Source: Candidatus Methanogaster sp. (GTDB lineage: Archaea; Halobacteriota; Methanosarcinia; Methanosarcinales; Methanogasteraceae). From it: a stretch of DNA of 57,712 nucleotides. A model generated the notes under the pieces. That model saw nothing but the letters and a program-made list of their open reading frames with translations. It was not told where the DNA came from and did not search any database. The position numbers and the translations under genes are program-made. The number at the start of each line of letters is the position of its first letter. Positions within the stretch are counted from its first letter, which is position 1. The stretch is taken from assembly GCA_003194445.1 (NCBI GenBank), contig PQXF01000017.1, positions 1-57,712 on the forward strand, in the 5' to 3' direction. Below, piece by piece: positions 18,201-27,474 of this stretch.

Positions 18201-20308
18201 ACCTGGTTTCCATTGGCATCATAAGAGAACAACTGCTCGACACAGCCGCATACGGCTCCGGTGATGCGAATTACTCTGTCCAGTGCGTCGTATTGGTATG
18301 TGGTGGGATGATCATTTGCATCCGTCACAGAGAGGGTGTTACCTACCTCATCGTAGGAGTGTGTAGTCGAATTGCCAGTTGCATCGGTTACTCTAATCAG
18401 TCTATTCAATGAATCATACTCATACGTTGTAGTATTGTCCTTTTTATCAGTCAGAGTTAACCTGTTACCCACCGCATCATATGTATAACTCTCAGTATTT
18501 CCAAGTGCATCCGTAACAGAAATTACCCGGTCTAACACATCATAGACTGTCGTTGTATTGCTGTTCTTTGCATTGGTAGACCTGATAAGGTTTCCGTTTT
18601 TGTCGTATAAAAAGTTTGTCTCATTGTTAGATGCGTCCTCGATCCTGTCAACCTTGCCAATGATATTGTTCCGGTAGCCTTTCTGATTCCCATTTGCATC
18701 TGTTACACCTGTTAAACTCCCTTCTGTATTGTAATTGTATATCGTCTCATTGCCTGATGGATCTATCGTTTTAATGACTCTATCATTGTCATCGTACTGA
18801 TATGCAGTTGCATACCCATTTGCATCGGTGGTGTTCAGCAGTCTGCCAACGCCGTCACAGGTGTAGTAAGTAACATTCCCGGTTGCATCCGTGGTGTTAA
18901 TCATAAATCCATGGGTATTATATGAATAGAGCGTCTTATTACCTCTGAAATCCGTTGCATTGATAAGATATCCAAAATCATCATACTCATTGTATGAACT
19001 GTTCCCGGTTGCATCCGTTGTTCTGTTCAGGTTGTAATCTGCACCATACCCATAGCTCGTATTGTATCCCCGCGTATTTGTGACATTAAGAAGCAGAGAG
19101 ATGTATTCCGAATCAGACTCAATATTATTCCACGCGTAGAACGTTTTATTGCCAGTTGGGTCTATTTGATTGACCGGATTGCCATAAACATCATACCCAT
19201 AACTGGTGGCGTGTCCGTTGGCATCCGTGAAATTCACCATATTCATGTCACTATCCCAACCTCTGGTTATGAAGTTCCCGGTAGCATCGGTGATTTTTAT
19301 GGGATTTCCATTCTCATTGACCTCTATTGACGTCTTATGCCCCAATGCGTCCGTCACATCGACAACGTAGTTGTCATACTCAATCAGATACAGTCTAAAC
19401 GGATTTAAATAGGTCCCTGCTGTTCTGTTGTATAACGTAGTCTCGATTTCTCTGACCTCAGTTTCATTATACGAAAAGAGAAGCATACTATCTACCCGAT
19501 CAACGACGCTCTTCAGCTTGTGTGCGCCATCGTAGTCGTACAACGTGGAATATCCCATTGCACCGGTTACATTGATCAGATTGCCAGAACCATAGCTATA
19601 ACTTATCTGCCTGCCAAGCGGATAGGTGATGCTGCTAATTCTATCCCCATCGTAATTGAATGTGATTTCCAGACCGGAATCATCGGTAACATTTGCAAGT
19701 CTTCCGGAAGAGTAACTGAAAGTCAATCTGTTATCATTCTTATCGGTGATGTTTAATGGTTTACCGGTAGAATCGAAATTGTACACTGATCCTGACTTGA
19801 ATCTGAGCCTGAAAGAATCGTCTGCATTCTTCGTTAGGTTGGAATGTACTCCTGGTGGTGAATTATAATTGTTTCCACCTACGCTTATAAAAGTGTGTGC
19901 CGAGCCATCTCCATCAGAATACGTAACATTGCCCCCTCCATCTTCTACGAGGTAAATATTATAATTATGTGTCCACCCGAAACCAAAAGGACTATCAGTT
20001 CCACTATTATGGCTGTTATACGACCTGATTATCTCCATATCAAATCCTCTGGCTTTTATTGAAAGATCTTTTGCCGAGAAGAAGAGATTACCATTCGCTG
20101 CATTTACCACATCTCCGATGTAATAGTACCATGGTTCATACCCTGTGTTCCCTATATCGCCTCCACCATCGTCAGCCGAGGCAATGCCAATAAATATGCC
20201 CGGTGGAAAAGTACTCATGATCAGCATCGATATTATGAATACTGATAATCCTGCTGAAGCTTTGGATTTACCGCCTCTTCTTCTCTCCACTTTATTTGCT
20301 TTCATCAT
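15272..20308 (-). CDS. Secreted RHS/YD-repeat protein with VPXXXP-CTERM tail
   Basis: This 1678-residue protein has a long basic signal peptide (residues ~1-46). A DUF6531-like region follows (DVVNAANGNLFFSAKDL, RSYNSHNSG), then some 40 YD repeats of ~21 residues (patterns like YEYDALNRLIRVTDATGN) from ~170 to ~1330. The RHS-associated core is at ~1330-1420 (YRFTGREWDAETRLYYYRAR, GRFISKDPLG). RHS repeats build a closed beta-cocoon shell. Beyond the core, where bacterial homologs usually carry a toxin, come amphipathic Lys/Ala/Trp helices (two identical 18-residue units), then a Cys- and Ser/Gly/Trp-rich segment with WSWSWS runs. Last is a sorting tail: VPALTP, a hydrophobic helix and RKRYMR. 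It is therefore probably anchored by archaeosortase. No toxin domain or adjacent immunity gene is seen, so adhesion or cell contact is more likely. Confidence 0.9.
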   Translation of the reverse strand: MMKANKVERRRGGKSKASAGLSVFIISMLIMSTFPPGIFIGIASADDGGGDIGNTGYEPWYYYIGDVVNAANGNLFFSAKDLSIKARGFDMEIIRSYNSHNSGTDSPFGFGWTHNYNIYLVEDGGGNVTYSDGDGSAHTFISVGGNNYNSPPGVHSNLTKNADDSFRLRFKSGSVYNFDSTGKPLNITDKNDNRLTFSYSSGRLANVTDDSGLEITFNYDGDRISSITYPLGRQISYSYGSGNLINVTGAMGYSTLYDYDGAHKLKSVVDRVDSMLLFSYNETEVREIETTLYNRTAGTYLNPFRLYLIEYDNYVVDVTDALGHKTSIEVNENGNPIKITDATGNFITRGWDSDMNMVNFTDANGHATSYGYDVYGNPVNQIDPTGNKTFYAWNNIESDSEYISLLLNVTNTRGYNTSYGYGADYNLNRTTDATGNSSYNEYDDFGYLINATDFRGNKTLYSYNTHGFMINTTDATGNVTYYTCDGVGRLLNTTDANGYATAYQYDDNDRVIKTIDPSGNETIYNYNTEGSLTGVTDANGNQKGYRNNIIGKVDRIEDASNNETNFLYDKNGNLIRSTNAKNSNTTTVYDVLDRVISVTDALGNTESYTYDAVGNRLTLTDKKDNTTTYEYDSLNRLIRVTDATGNSTTHSYDEVGNTLSVTDANDHPTTYQYDALDRVIRITGAVCGCVEQLFSYDANGNQVSVTDANGYATTYRYDALNRLTKTIDPTGNYTMQTYDPVGNLKTVTDRNGHTITYSYDELDRLTQVMDATGNSTLYSYDAIGNLKTLTDARSFTTTYSYDELDRLTQMTDATGNSTSYNYDALGNLIRETDANGNSVTYDHDALDQLIMVTDALGYQTEYAYDPVGNLISETDANGYVTKYQYDALNRLIREIDATDNETSYTYDSVGNLLNITDARGNTTGYEYDELDRLTKIISPLGYATQYDYDGVGNILNRTDANGNLTTYSYDVLNRLVSTSYPDGSGVTTAYGAEGNIIQVTNTGGLGEVTSNTYDELNRLASVTADYGSFAKTVNYTYDAVGNRVTMTDPEGGVTSYGYDAVGRLISITDPSNDVTTYSYDNAGRRIEMKYPNGVNATYEYDAADNLLNLTNKKSNGVAISSYTYSYDKVGNRLNMTDVDLNITAYEYDVIYRLVNVAYPSGNNTEYTYDGVGNRLSKVNDTSTVLYTYDADNRLLTAGTGSCSYDDNGNLISKTTGGATTYYEYDYENRLTNVTLPDASQVTYNYSAGGDRLSRSDSGGIIYYLYDSEDILMELDGNGVQEARYTHGPGIDELISMDRSGVVSYYHFDGLGSVTLLSDVNENVAASYRYDVFGAIVEETGSVVNPYRFTGREWDAETRLYYYRARYYDPEVGRFISKDPLGMVDGTNLYVYAENNPINFVDPTGTGLKKWWEAAKKKAKELWEWLKKKAEAAKKKAKELWEWLKKKAEAAKKLRDAIKKLRDAIKELLDATKELFSYGVPKPLPLEPKPPTKFRISLDHDDASASSGSCKCSCKTWGHSIGRSGATTASDAVATAGGGSCTAKCSTENEFRGGGSSMSRSTATCSGDNVVGSWSWSWSAGSRSDSNSGSGIGSGNYWSWSWSWSRWGGGSSTSSASCSCSSCKSVVTGTGNSTVSIYSWDKTPETPPIVPALTPPGFLLALLSLLGLAAIVLRKRYMR
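15963..16070. repeat. Two identical 54-bp tandem repeats in the RHS gene
   Basis: Units 15963-16016 and 16017-16070 are identical and encode an 18-residue amphipathic helix unit (KKKAKELWEWLKKKAEAA). Shorter 21-base repeats at about 15905-15960 encode KKLRDAI-like heptads. Perfect identity suggests recent slippage or recombination. Confidence 0.85.
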
Positions 20309-20805
20309 TCATCACCTTCCTTTGTTTTGGTTTGTCATAGTTTGCCCAACCCTGTTGGAGCAGATGTATGACAACACCACATTTCCGTTCGCATCAATCA
20401 TACTATGATCACATATCATAGCATTTGATAACATGATTGTTGAACTTATACTATATAAATCTTACGGTCTGGTTAAAATATGCGAAGATTGTATAAAAAT
20501 CTTTGATTACCGCAATCCATGAAAATCGAGATGCTGCGCAGATGTCAGCACTGAAGTATGAAATATAGCGCAATCATGCGAAGAATGTGAAGGTGCGCGA
20601 GTCACGCGCGACGATGTATCGGTGATATCCCATAAACCGAGACCGATTCATGCATCAGCTTCGAATGTGCTTACGTATCATGGAATTCTCGGATAAATCT
20701 TGTGTTAGATGGATAAAGATATAGAAACTCTTAAGTAAGACAGTTTGTACATGATGCAAAGACAAATACCATGGATATTAGTCAAGCAATCTGGAGCTAC
20801 AACTC
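20309..20805. promoter_or_regulatory. Divergent intergenic region with promoters on both strands
   Basis: No gene is seen in these 497 bases. On the minus strand a TATA-like element (tactatataaat on plus, about 20449-20460) lies ~140 bases before the RHS start, whose leader ends in a GGAAGGTGATG Shine-Dalgarno. On the plus strand an element around 20726-20736 (aactcttaag) lies ~70 bases before the propeller gene at 20806. The middle part shows no structure I can interpret. Confidence 0.4.
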
Positions 20806-23800
20806 GTGAACAGAAGAACATTGATGATAACGATATTGGTGATGGTGACGTTTGCGCTCACAGGAACCGCGATAGCGTCCGACTGGCACCAGTTCCAGCG
20901 CGATGAACAGAATGCCGGAGTAACATACAGCCCTGCACCGACAGAATACCCGGAACTTGCATGGAATGCATTTACATGCACGAGCGATGGAAATGGGATC
21001 GATGTGACACCGATCATAGCAGGAGACAAGATATACATCTTCGCGGCAAACGGCTCTATCCGGGCGTTTAACAGGACGAACGGCGATCTGATATGGAAGA
21101 ACGAGACGACCGGAGGAACTCTCCAGATGTCAACACCTGCTTACGGCGATGGAAAGATATTTGTTGCAGCGGAGAGCGGCGACCTCTTTGCATTCGATGC
21201 GGAAACAGGAGAGGAACTGTGGAACGTCCATGTAACGGACAAGAACTTCGAGTGCCCGATAACGTACTTCGGTCACAGGATCTATATCGGAGAGGGGCTC
21301 TCTGGCGGCGTAACGACCAAATATTATTACTGCTATTCCGACACCGGAACAGAGATCTGGAGACACGCAACCGGTAGTACAGCGGGATTCCTGTGGAATG
21401 GGGCATCCGTTGTGGGAGATTACATCGTCTTTGCAACTCACGAAGGAGAACTGATAAGCGTTTACAAAAACAACGGCACGCTTGCAGATGAAGTTGATCT
21501 AACATCAGATTTATCGTTTTCCAAGTCCGATCTCGGAATGGTTCGTGCATCGGTAGCGTATCACGATGGCTACGTGTACACCACATCAGAACACGGGCAG
21601 TCGATCGGATACATATTTAAGGTCGGATTCAATGATAGCAGCGGAACATTCCTCGATGACGGATGGAGCACCGCAAACGGGTTTTCCACATCAACACCCG
21701 TAATCTACGATGGACGTGTCTATGTTGGCCAGGGTGAGCATGGATGTTTGGGAAACCTCACATGCCTCGACGATTCCACTGGAGCTGTATTGTGGTCATA
21801 TCATGTTGACGCCGGCGTGAAATCATCTCCTGCGGTATCAGTGCAGCGCGGAAATCCCTACATCTATTTCACAGGAGCAAAGAATGACGGTTCGTTATAT
21901 TGCTTAAGCGGAGATGGTACGCTCGCATGGAAGTACGATCCGCCTGACGATGGATATATCCTGCAGGGAGCTTCCATATCAGATGGGAATGTGTACTTCG
22001 GGACTGGTGCCGGATACCTCTACTGCATCGCCGGCATGGAGGCGCCACCGCAGCTCACCGCCTTTTTCACCGCAGAACCCAGATCTGGCACCGCACCATT
22101 AAATGTAATATTCACCGATGAATCCACCGGATACGGCATCACCGACTGGGAATGGGACTTTGGCGATGGGGATAACTCAACCGAGCAGAACCCGAGTCAT
22201 GTGTACGCAGAAGGGACATACAGTGTGAGCCTCACTGTTACCAACGCTACTGGCAGAGATACATGTAACCGTTCCAATTACATCACAGTCTCATCAGCTT
22301 CTGCACCGGTTGCCAATTTCGGAGCAAGTATCACATCGGGATATGAACCCCTCATAGTTTTGTTTGAGGATTTCTCACTGAACAGCCCTGATTCATGGGA
22401 ATGGGACTTTGGTGATGGTGGAACCTCTACCAGACAGAACCCGAAACACGCATATCTCACACCTGGGACATACAACGTCTCGTTAACGGTCGTAAACGGA
22501 GATGGCAGCGATACAAAGACCGTAGCCAATTACATCACGTGCATCGAATGGGTGGTGCCGGGTTGGGTAACAGGAGATGGTTGGGAGCAGTTCCATAACG
22601 ATGTCCGCCATACCGGGTTTTCAAGCTCCACTGCTCCAAACACAAATAGCATTCTATGGGTAAGCGACGATATCGGTGCAGTATCGAGTTCATCGCCTGT
22701 TGTCACCGGAGGCAGGCTCTTTGTCAACTGTGGTGACACTGTGGTATCACTGGATGGATCCACAGGAGCGTATCTGTCAGCGCACGGAGAAGGCAGCAGC
22801 GCGTATGGTTCGTGGGCATCCCCCTGTTACCACGATGGAAACGTATGGTGCGGGCTTAACGACTACCCCGATAATGCACCGTACAGTTCAGTAAACGGCG
22901 GGACGATGGTAGCGGATGGGCATGTCTACGTCGGCAACTGGGACGGTGGTCAGTACTTCTGCTTCGATGTTGCAGACGGAGGAGAACTCTGGAACTTTAC
23001 GGTGGAAGGCGCAGATCCGGGAACCATTGGCGGAGGATGCGCGCAGGGGACGCCCGCATATTCGGATGGAAAGGTCTACCTCACAAGCTGGCTATATGGT
23101 GCTGCTGCCGGGCATGTATATTGTCTTGATGCAGATACCGGTGTACTGGTATGGCACCAGAATAATATCCCTGATCAGTGCTGCGGCTCTCCGGCAATCG
23201 CAGACGGCATCGTTTACGTCACGACCTATAACTTCTATGACGACGGAGAGATTCTGGCACTGGATGCGAACGATGGTTCTATTCTGTGGCGACAGACGAT
23301 CGAGCGCACCGATGCAACGCCTGCGCTTGCGTATGGAAACGTGTACGTCTGTGGAGGATGCGCCGGGTTTAGCGATCTTATGACATACTGCTTTAATGCG
23401 ACAACCGGGGATCTGGTATGGAACACAACCGTAAGCGAAGACGGGATCGGTGGATGGACCGTCTCGGTTGCGGTTGCGGATGACAAGGTCTTTGTAGGCA
23501 ATTCCAGCAGGTACACGGGATGCGCAGGAATGTATGCTCTGGATGTGGCAACAGGCAATGTTATCTGGAGTTCTCCTGATGGTGGTTCATCGCCCGCTAT
23601 CGCCGATGGAATCGTGTTCACGATAGCGAATGGTAGGGTATATGCATTAGGAGATCCACTAAAGCCAGACCTTGTATCAATCTCGCTTGTACCCGAAATG
23701 CTCTATTCCAACCAGCAAAGCACCATCACAGCAACGATCATAAATGACGGCGCTGCTGGCGCGACAGCATTCAACGTCTCGCTCGAATACGAGGGGATGA

Positions 23801-25278
23801 TAATCGGTAGTACCACGATCGATTCACTCGATGCAGGCGAAGAGAGGACAACCGAGTTTTCGTGGACGCAAGCATCGACAGGAACGTTTAATCTAACTCT
23901 TGCTGTTGACCCTGAAAACGCAATCGACGAATCAAACGAGACAAACAACAACCTGACAAGATCGGTACTGGTCAAGGAATCGATCGACTGGCAACAGTTC
24001 CATAGAGACGTCGGACACGCGGGATTCTCGCATTCGGATGCGCCCGATACCAACCACACTGCATGGATAAGCGATGATATCGGCGCACAGACCGGATCGA
24101 GCACTGTGATTGCAGAAGGAAAGGTGTTCGTCTACTGCAGTGACTATCTTGTCTGTTTGAATGAGCAGACCGGAGCAGTGCTCTGGAACATATCGATAGA
24201 ATGTACGCCTGATGTCTGCTGCTCATGGACAACGCCGGCATACCATGATGGTAACGTCTTCTTTTCTGCAAACAAGACATACTGCTTCGATGCGACGGAT
24301 GGTAGTGAGGTCTGGAGCTTCACACCTCCGACCGGCAAAGGTGCGGTCGATGGCGGGTGCGCGATAGCTGACGGTAAGGTATTTACGAGCGATTGGGACG
24401 GTGGGTATTACTACTGTTTGGATGTTGCAGACGGTAGTGTTATCTGGAACTTTACAGTGGATGCAAAGGCTCAATCAACTCCCGCGGTATCGGTAGCGGA
24501 CGGGCTGGTCTTCTTCGGTAGTTACACCGGAATCTGCGAGGATGGTGGAGTCGCCTACTGCGTGGATATGGCAACAGGAGCTGAGATCTGGAACATTACA
24601 ACCGATAACTCGTTCTGCGGATCGGTTGCAATCGGAGATGGTGTCATATATCTGACAGAGTACAACTTCTACGGCGATGGCTTACTCTATGCGCTGGATG
24701 TGGCAACAGTCAATGTTATCTGGAGCCAGCCGGTGCAGCGGACAGACTCGACACCAGCGCTTGCGTATGGGAATGTATATATCTCCGGAGGTGTCGAGGG
24801 GATGACCGATCTCGTGACCTACTGCTTTAATGCGAGCAATGGAGACCTCCTGTGGAGCACGTCCGCGTCAGATGAGATCGGAAGCTGGAAATGCTCAGTC
24901 GCCGTCGCAGACGGAAAAGTCTTCTCAGGAAAACCGTACTTCAGCTTCCCGGTCATGGACTTTGTCGGAACTTATGCACTCGATTCCGAAACAGGTGATG
25001 TGATCTGGAGTTACCCTGCCGGCGGATCATCCCCGGCTGTTGCTGACGGCATGGTCTTTACGATAGGAAGCGGCAGAGTGTATGCGTTTAGAGACCTGAT
25101 AGGAGGCGACACCAACAACGATGGTACAATCACCACAGCAGACGCAGTCATAGCGCTCCGGATAGCGGTCGGGAGCGTCGCCCCCAATGACGAAGCTGAC
25201 GTGAACCGTGATGGCAGTGTAACCTCACTTGATGCACTGATGATCATGCAGGCAGCGGCAGGTCGTATAGAGATATAA
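20806..25278 (+). CDS. Secreted triple beta-propeller protein with PKD, CARDB and dockerin domains
   Basis: The protein has 1490 residues from GTG 20806, with GGAG nine bases upstream. A signal peptide (1-24) precedes propeller 1 (~25-410, opening SDWHQFQRDEQNAGVTYSPA). Two PKD domains follow (~415-500 and ~505-585, each with WEWDFGDG). Then come propeller 2 (~590-955, DGWEQFHNDVRHTGFSSS), a CARDB domain (~958-1055) and propeller 3 (~1060-1425). The C-terminal dockerin (~1428-1488) has two calcium-loop/helix repeats, DTNNDGTITTADAVIAL and DVNRDGSVTSLDALMIM. Dockerins bind cohesins, and cohesin-like domains occur in the proteins at 43183-44115 and 44118-46853, so this protein is probably docked non-covalently in a surface complex. 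Propellers 2 and 3 match the single propellers of the 5161-6477 protein and the giant mosaic. The ligand is unknown. Confidence 0.9.
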   Translation: MNRRTLMITILVMVTFALTGTAIASDWHQFQRDEQNAGVTYSPAPTEYPELAWNAFTCTSDGNGIDVTPIIAGDKIYIFAANGSIRAFNRTNGDLIWKNETTGGTLQMSTPAYGDGKIFVAAESGDLFAFDAETGEELWNVHVTDKNFECPITYFGHRIYIGEGLSGGVTTKYYYCYSDTGTEIWRHATGSTAGFLWNGASVVGDYIVFATHEGELISVYKNNGTLADEVDLTSDLSFSKSDLGMVRASVAYHDGYVYTTSEHGQSIGYIFKVGFNDSSGTFLDDGWSTANGFSTSTPVIYDGRVYVGQGEHGCLGNLTCLDDSTGAVLWSYHVDAGVKSSPAVSVQRGNPYIYFTGAKNDGSLYCLSGDGTLAWKYDPPDDGYILQGASISDGNVYFGTGAGYLYCIAGMEAPPQLTAFFTAEPRSGTAPLNVIFTDESTGYGITDWEWDFGDGDNSTEQNPSHVYAEGTYSVSLTVTNATGRDTCNRSNYITVSSASAPVANFGASITSGYEPLIVLFEDFSLNSPDSWEWDFGDGGTSTRQNPKHAYLTPGTYNVSLTVVNGDGSDTKTVANYITCIEWVVPGWVTGDGWEQFHNDVRHTGFSSSTAPNTNSILWVSDDIGAVSSSSPVVTGGRLFVNCGDTVVSLDGSTGAYLSAHGEGSSAYGSWASPCYHDGNVWCGLNDYPDNAPYSSVNGGTMVADGHVYVGNWDGGQYFCFDVADGGELWNFTVEGADPGTIGGGCAQGTPAYSDGKVYLTSWLYGAAAGHVYCLDADTGVLVWHQNNIPDQCCGSPAIADGIVYVTTYNFYDDGEILALDANDGSILWRQTIERTDATPALAYGNVYVCGGCAGFSDLMTYCFNATTGDLVWNTTVSEDGIGGWTVSVAVADDKVFVGNSSRYTGCAGMYALDVATGNVIWSSPDGGSSPAIADGIVFTIANGRVYALGDPLKPDLVSISLVPEMLYSNQQSTITATIINDGAAGATAFNVSLEYEGMIIGSTTIDSLDAGEERTTEFSWTQASTGTFNLTLAVDPENAIDESNETNNNLTRSVLVKESIDWQQFHRDVGHAGFSHSDAPDTNHTAWISDDIGAQTGSSTVIAEGKVFVYCSDYLVCLNEQTGAVLWNISIECTPDVCCSWTTPAYHDGNVFFSANKTYCFDATDGSEVWSFTPPTGKGAVDGGCAIADGKVFTSDWDGGYYYCLDVADGSVIWNFTVDAKAQSTPAVSVADGLVFFGSYTGICEDGGVAYCVDMATGAEIWNITTDNSFCGSVAIGDGVIYLTEYNFYGDGLLYALDVATVNVIWSQPVQRTDSTPALAYGNVYISGGVEGMTDLVTYCFNASNGDLLWSTSASDEIGSWKCSVAVADGKVFSGKPYFSFPVMDFVGTYALDSETGDVIWSYPAGGSSPAVADGMVFTIGSGRVYAFRDLIGGDTNNDGTITTADAVIALRIAVGSVAPNDEADVNRDGSVTSLDALMIMQAAAGRIEI

Positions 25279-25300
25279 CCAGATATAAACCACACAGCAA

Positions 25301-25310
25301 CGTTTAAGTT
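25301..25310 (+). promoter_or_regulatory. Candidate promoter of the propeller/CobN operon
   Basis: The motif cgtttaagtt (TTTAAG core) lies about 46-55 bases before the ATG at 25356, in a 77-base gap after the preceding dockerin gene. The leader that follows contains aaacaaataac and a GGAGG Shine-Dalgarno. It would drive the three tightly packed genes from 25356 to 38396. Confidence 0.45.
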
Positions 25311-25355
25311 AAGACTAATTACATGGACATAAAACAAATAACATGGAGGAATAAC

Positions 25356-27470
25356 ATGAAAACAAGAATGATTATGTTTGCGCTTCTTGCAACACTCGTT
25401 ATGCTGCCGGCAGCGTTAGCAGACTACCCAATGTTCGGGCTTGACCCGGGACGTACAGCGGATGCACCGGGATATGCGCCGGTCACGGATAATCTGATAT
25501 GGTCGACAGATGTATCATCGATAGGAAATGGTTACATCGGAGGCGGTGCAAGCGTCGCCGACGGTTGCGTCTATGTCTCGAACTGGCTCTCGATGACTCT
25601 TGATCCTACAAATCTTGGCTTGCACTGCATGGATGAATATAACGGGAGTATCATCTGGAACAACTCACTGGGCGGAAACGGTAGTGTCTCGACACCGGCT
25701 GTTGCTGGCGACAGGGTATTTGTCGGATCCTACGACGGGGATCTGTACTGTGTCAACACGACCAGTGGCGACACGATCTGGAACATTAATGTTGAACCAG
25801 CCCCTGCATGGTGGGGGCTCGCATCTTCGCCACTCATCCATAATGGCATGGTATATGTGGTCAGTTTCTCGGATGGAGTGATGCACGCCATCGACTTCGA
25901 TGGAGTCGAGCAGTGGAACTACTCGGCATCAAGTAGTTCTAACAATTATATGTCGGTTGCAACCGACGGTAGTAAACTCTTCTTTGGCGGTGGAAACGCG
26001 ATGAACTGCATAGATATAGCAACGCAGAGCGAAGAGTGGACATTCAGTGGTTTGGGGCATCAGGTAACGACAACCCCCGCTGCCTGCGACGGGGTTGTGT
26101 ACTTTGCAACCGGGAAGAATGAGAAGAAGCTGTATGCTGTCGATATTGCGACAGGAAATGAGGTCTGGAACGGGTCTCTCTATGGCTCGCTCTCTTCGCC
26201 AGCGGTATCGGATGGCAAGATCTACATCGGAGATAAAGATAAGCGGATCAACTGCATATACGCAAGCAACGGAACCACACTCTGGAATCAGACAATAGGT
26301 GGGCCGTGCCTCTCATCACCAGTCGTTGCAAACGGCATGGTGTACACCACAGCCAACTACGGTCAGGGCACGATCTATGGATTCGATGCGGGTGATGGCG
26401 CACTGAAATGGAGTTACGACACAGGCAACTGGAACATGGCACAGCCATCAGTCTCTGACGGAACTCTATTCGTTGGATCTGACACCGGGTACCTGTATGC
26501 ATTCAGCAACATGGTATGGGATGGTGAGGTCGACATCACCTCCGGCACAGTGAATGTGACTGCTGACAACAGCGGTGTGGAGTACACGATCAGCAGTACC
26601 TGTGCAATGTACGCTCTCATCAAGTCAGCAGAAGCGGCTGGGTTCAACTACTCGATAAACGACTCATGGTATGATACATACGGCTCGCTATACTTTGACA
26701 TGATCAATGATCGTCCCGCGTCAGGCTGGGACGGCTGGAATTACTGGGTGAACTATCCGGATGAACCAAGTCCATTGGTCGGTGCAGACTCTTACGAACT
26801 GAATTACGGAGACATTGTGTCATGGTACTGGAGTTCCTATAGTACCGGTACTGGCACAAATCCAAGTAACTCCGATATGCTAATACAGGCTAGCGTATGC
26901 GGTCATGAACTTCCGAATGTGGTCTGGAATGGTAGTATTGACCTTACCCCCGGTAAAGTGAATGTGACTGTGGACGACAGTGGCGAGGAGTACACGATCA
27001 GCAGTACCTGCGCGATGTATGCGACCATCAAGTCAGCAGAAGCGGGTGGGTTCAACTACTCGACAAGCGATGACTGGTACGATGACTGGGGTGGACTGCG
27101 CTTTACCATGATCAATGATCGGCATGAATCGGGCAATACTGGGTGGCTTTACAGGGTGAACTATCCTGATGGGTCCCAGCCGCCCAGCCCGAATCTCTGT
27201 GAACTGGAAGATGGCGATCTCGTTACATGGTACTGGGGCGAAAACATGGGTGCAACACCAGAGGACTCTGATATGCTGATACGGATCGAGGTTACGATCA
27301 CGGAGAGGGGCGATCTCAACCACGACGGCATAATCACTCCGGCAGATGCGGTGATCGCTCTTCAGATAGTAGCCCGCGGCGAATGGCTGGAGGCGGCTGA
27401 TATGAACTGTGATGGCGTGGTGACATCGATCGATGCGCTGATGATCCTGCAGAGTGGTATCAGCGGGTGA
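25356..27470 (+). CDS. Secreted beta-propeller protein with two DUF4430-like domains and a dockerin
   Basis: I chose ATG 25356 because GGAGG ends seven bases upstream and the signal peptide (MKTRMIMFALLATLVMLPAA) starts there; an in-frame ATG at 25323 lacks this. The protein has 704 residues. After the signal peptide comes a propeller (~23-390) opening DYPMFGLDPGRT, the same opening as in the two CobN fusion proteins downstream. Two DUF4430-like domains follow (~393-515 and ~520-635) with repeated STCAMYA, IKSAEA, GFNYS, WYD and RVNYP or WVNYP motifs. The dockerin is at ~643-702 (DLNHDGIITPADAVIAL, DMNCDGVVTSIDALMIL). It is the first gene of an operon; four bases separate it from the next. 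It is effectively the N-terminal half of the CobN fusions with a dockerin in place of CobN, suggesting a shared ligand-presenting module. Confidence 0.9.
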   Translation: MKTRMIMFALLATLVMLPAALADYPMFGLDPGRTADAPGYAPVTDNLIWSTDVSSIGNGYIGGGASVADGCVYVSNWLSMTLDPTNLGLHCMDEYNGSIIWNNSLGGNGSVSTPAVAGDRVFVGSYDGDLYCVNTTSGDTIWNINVEPAPAWWGLASSPLIHNGMVYVVSFSDGVMHAIDFDGVEQWNYSASSSSNNYMSVATDGSKLFFGGGNAMNCIDIATQSEEWTFSGLGHQVTTTPAACDGVVYFATGKNEKKLYAVDIATGNEVWNGSLYGSLSSPAVSDGKIYIGDKDKRINCIYASNGTTLWNQTIGGPCLSSPVVANGMVYTTANYGQGTIYGFDAGDGALKWSYDTGNWNMAQPSVSDGTLFVGSDTGYLYAFSNMVWDGEVDITSGTVNVTADNSGVEYTISSTCAMYALIKSAEAAGFNYSINDSWYDTYGSLYFDMINDRPASGWDGWNYWVNYPDEPSPLVGADSYELNYGDIVSWYWSSYSTGTGTNPSNSDMLIQASVCGHELPNVVWNGSIDLTPGKVNVTVDDSGEEYTISSTCAMYATIKSAEAGGFNYSTSDDWYDDWGGLRFTMINDRHESGNTGWLYRVNYPDGSQPPSPNLCELEDGDLVTWYWGENMGATPEDSDMLIRIEVTITERGDLNHDGIITPADAVIALQIVARGEWLEAADMNCDGVVTSIDALMILQSGISG

Positions 27471-27474
27471 GGTC

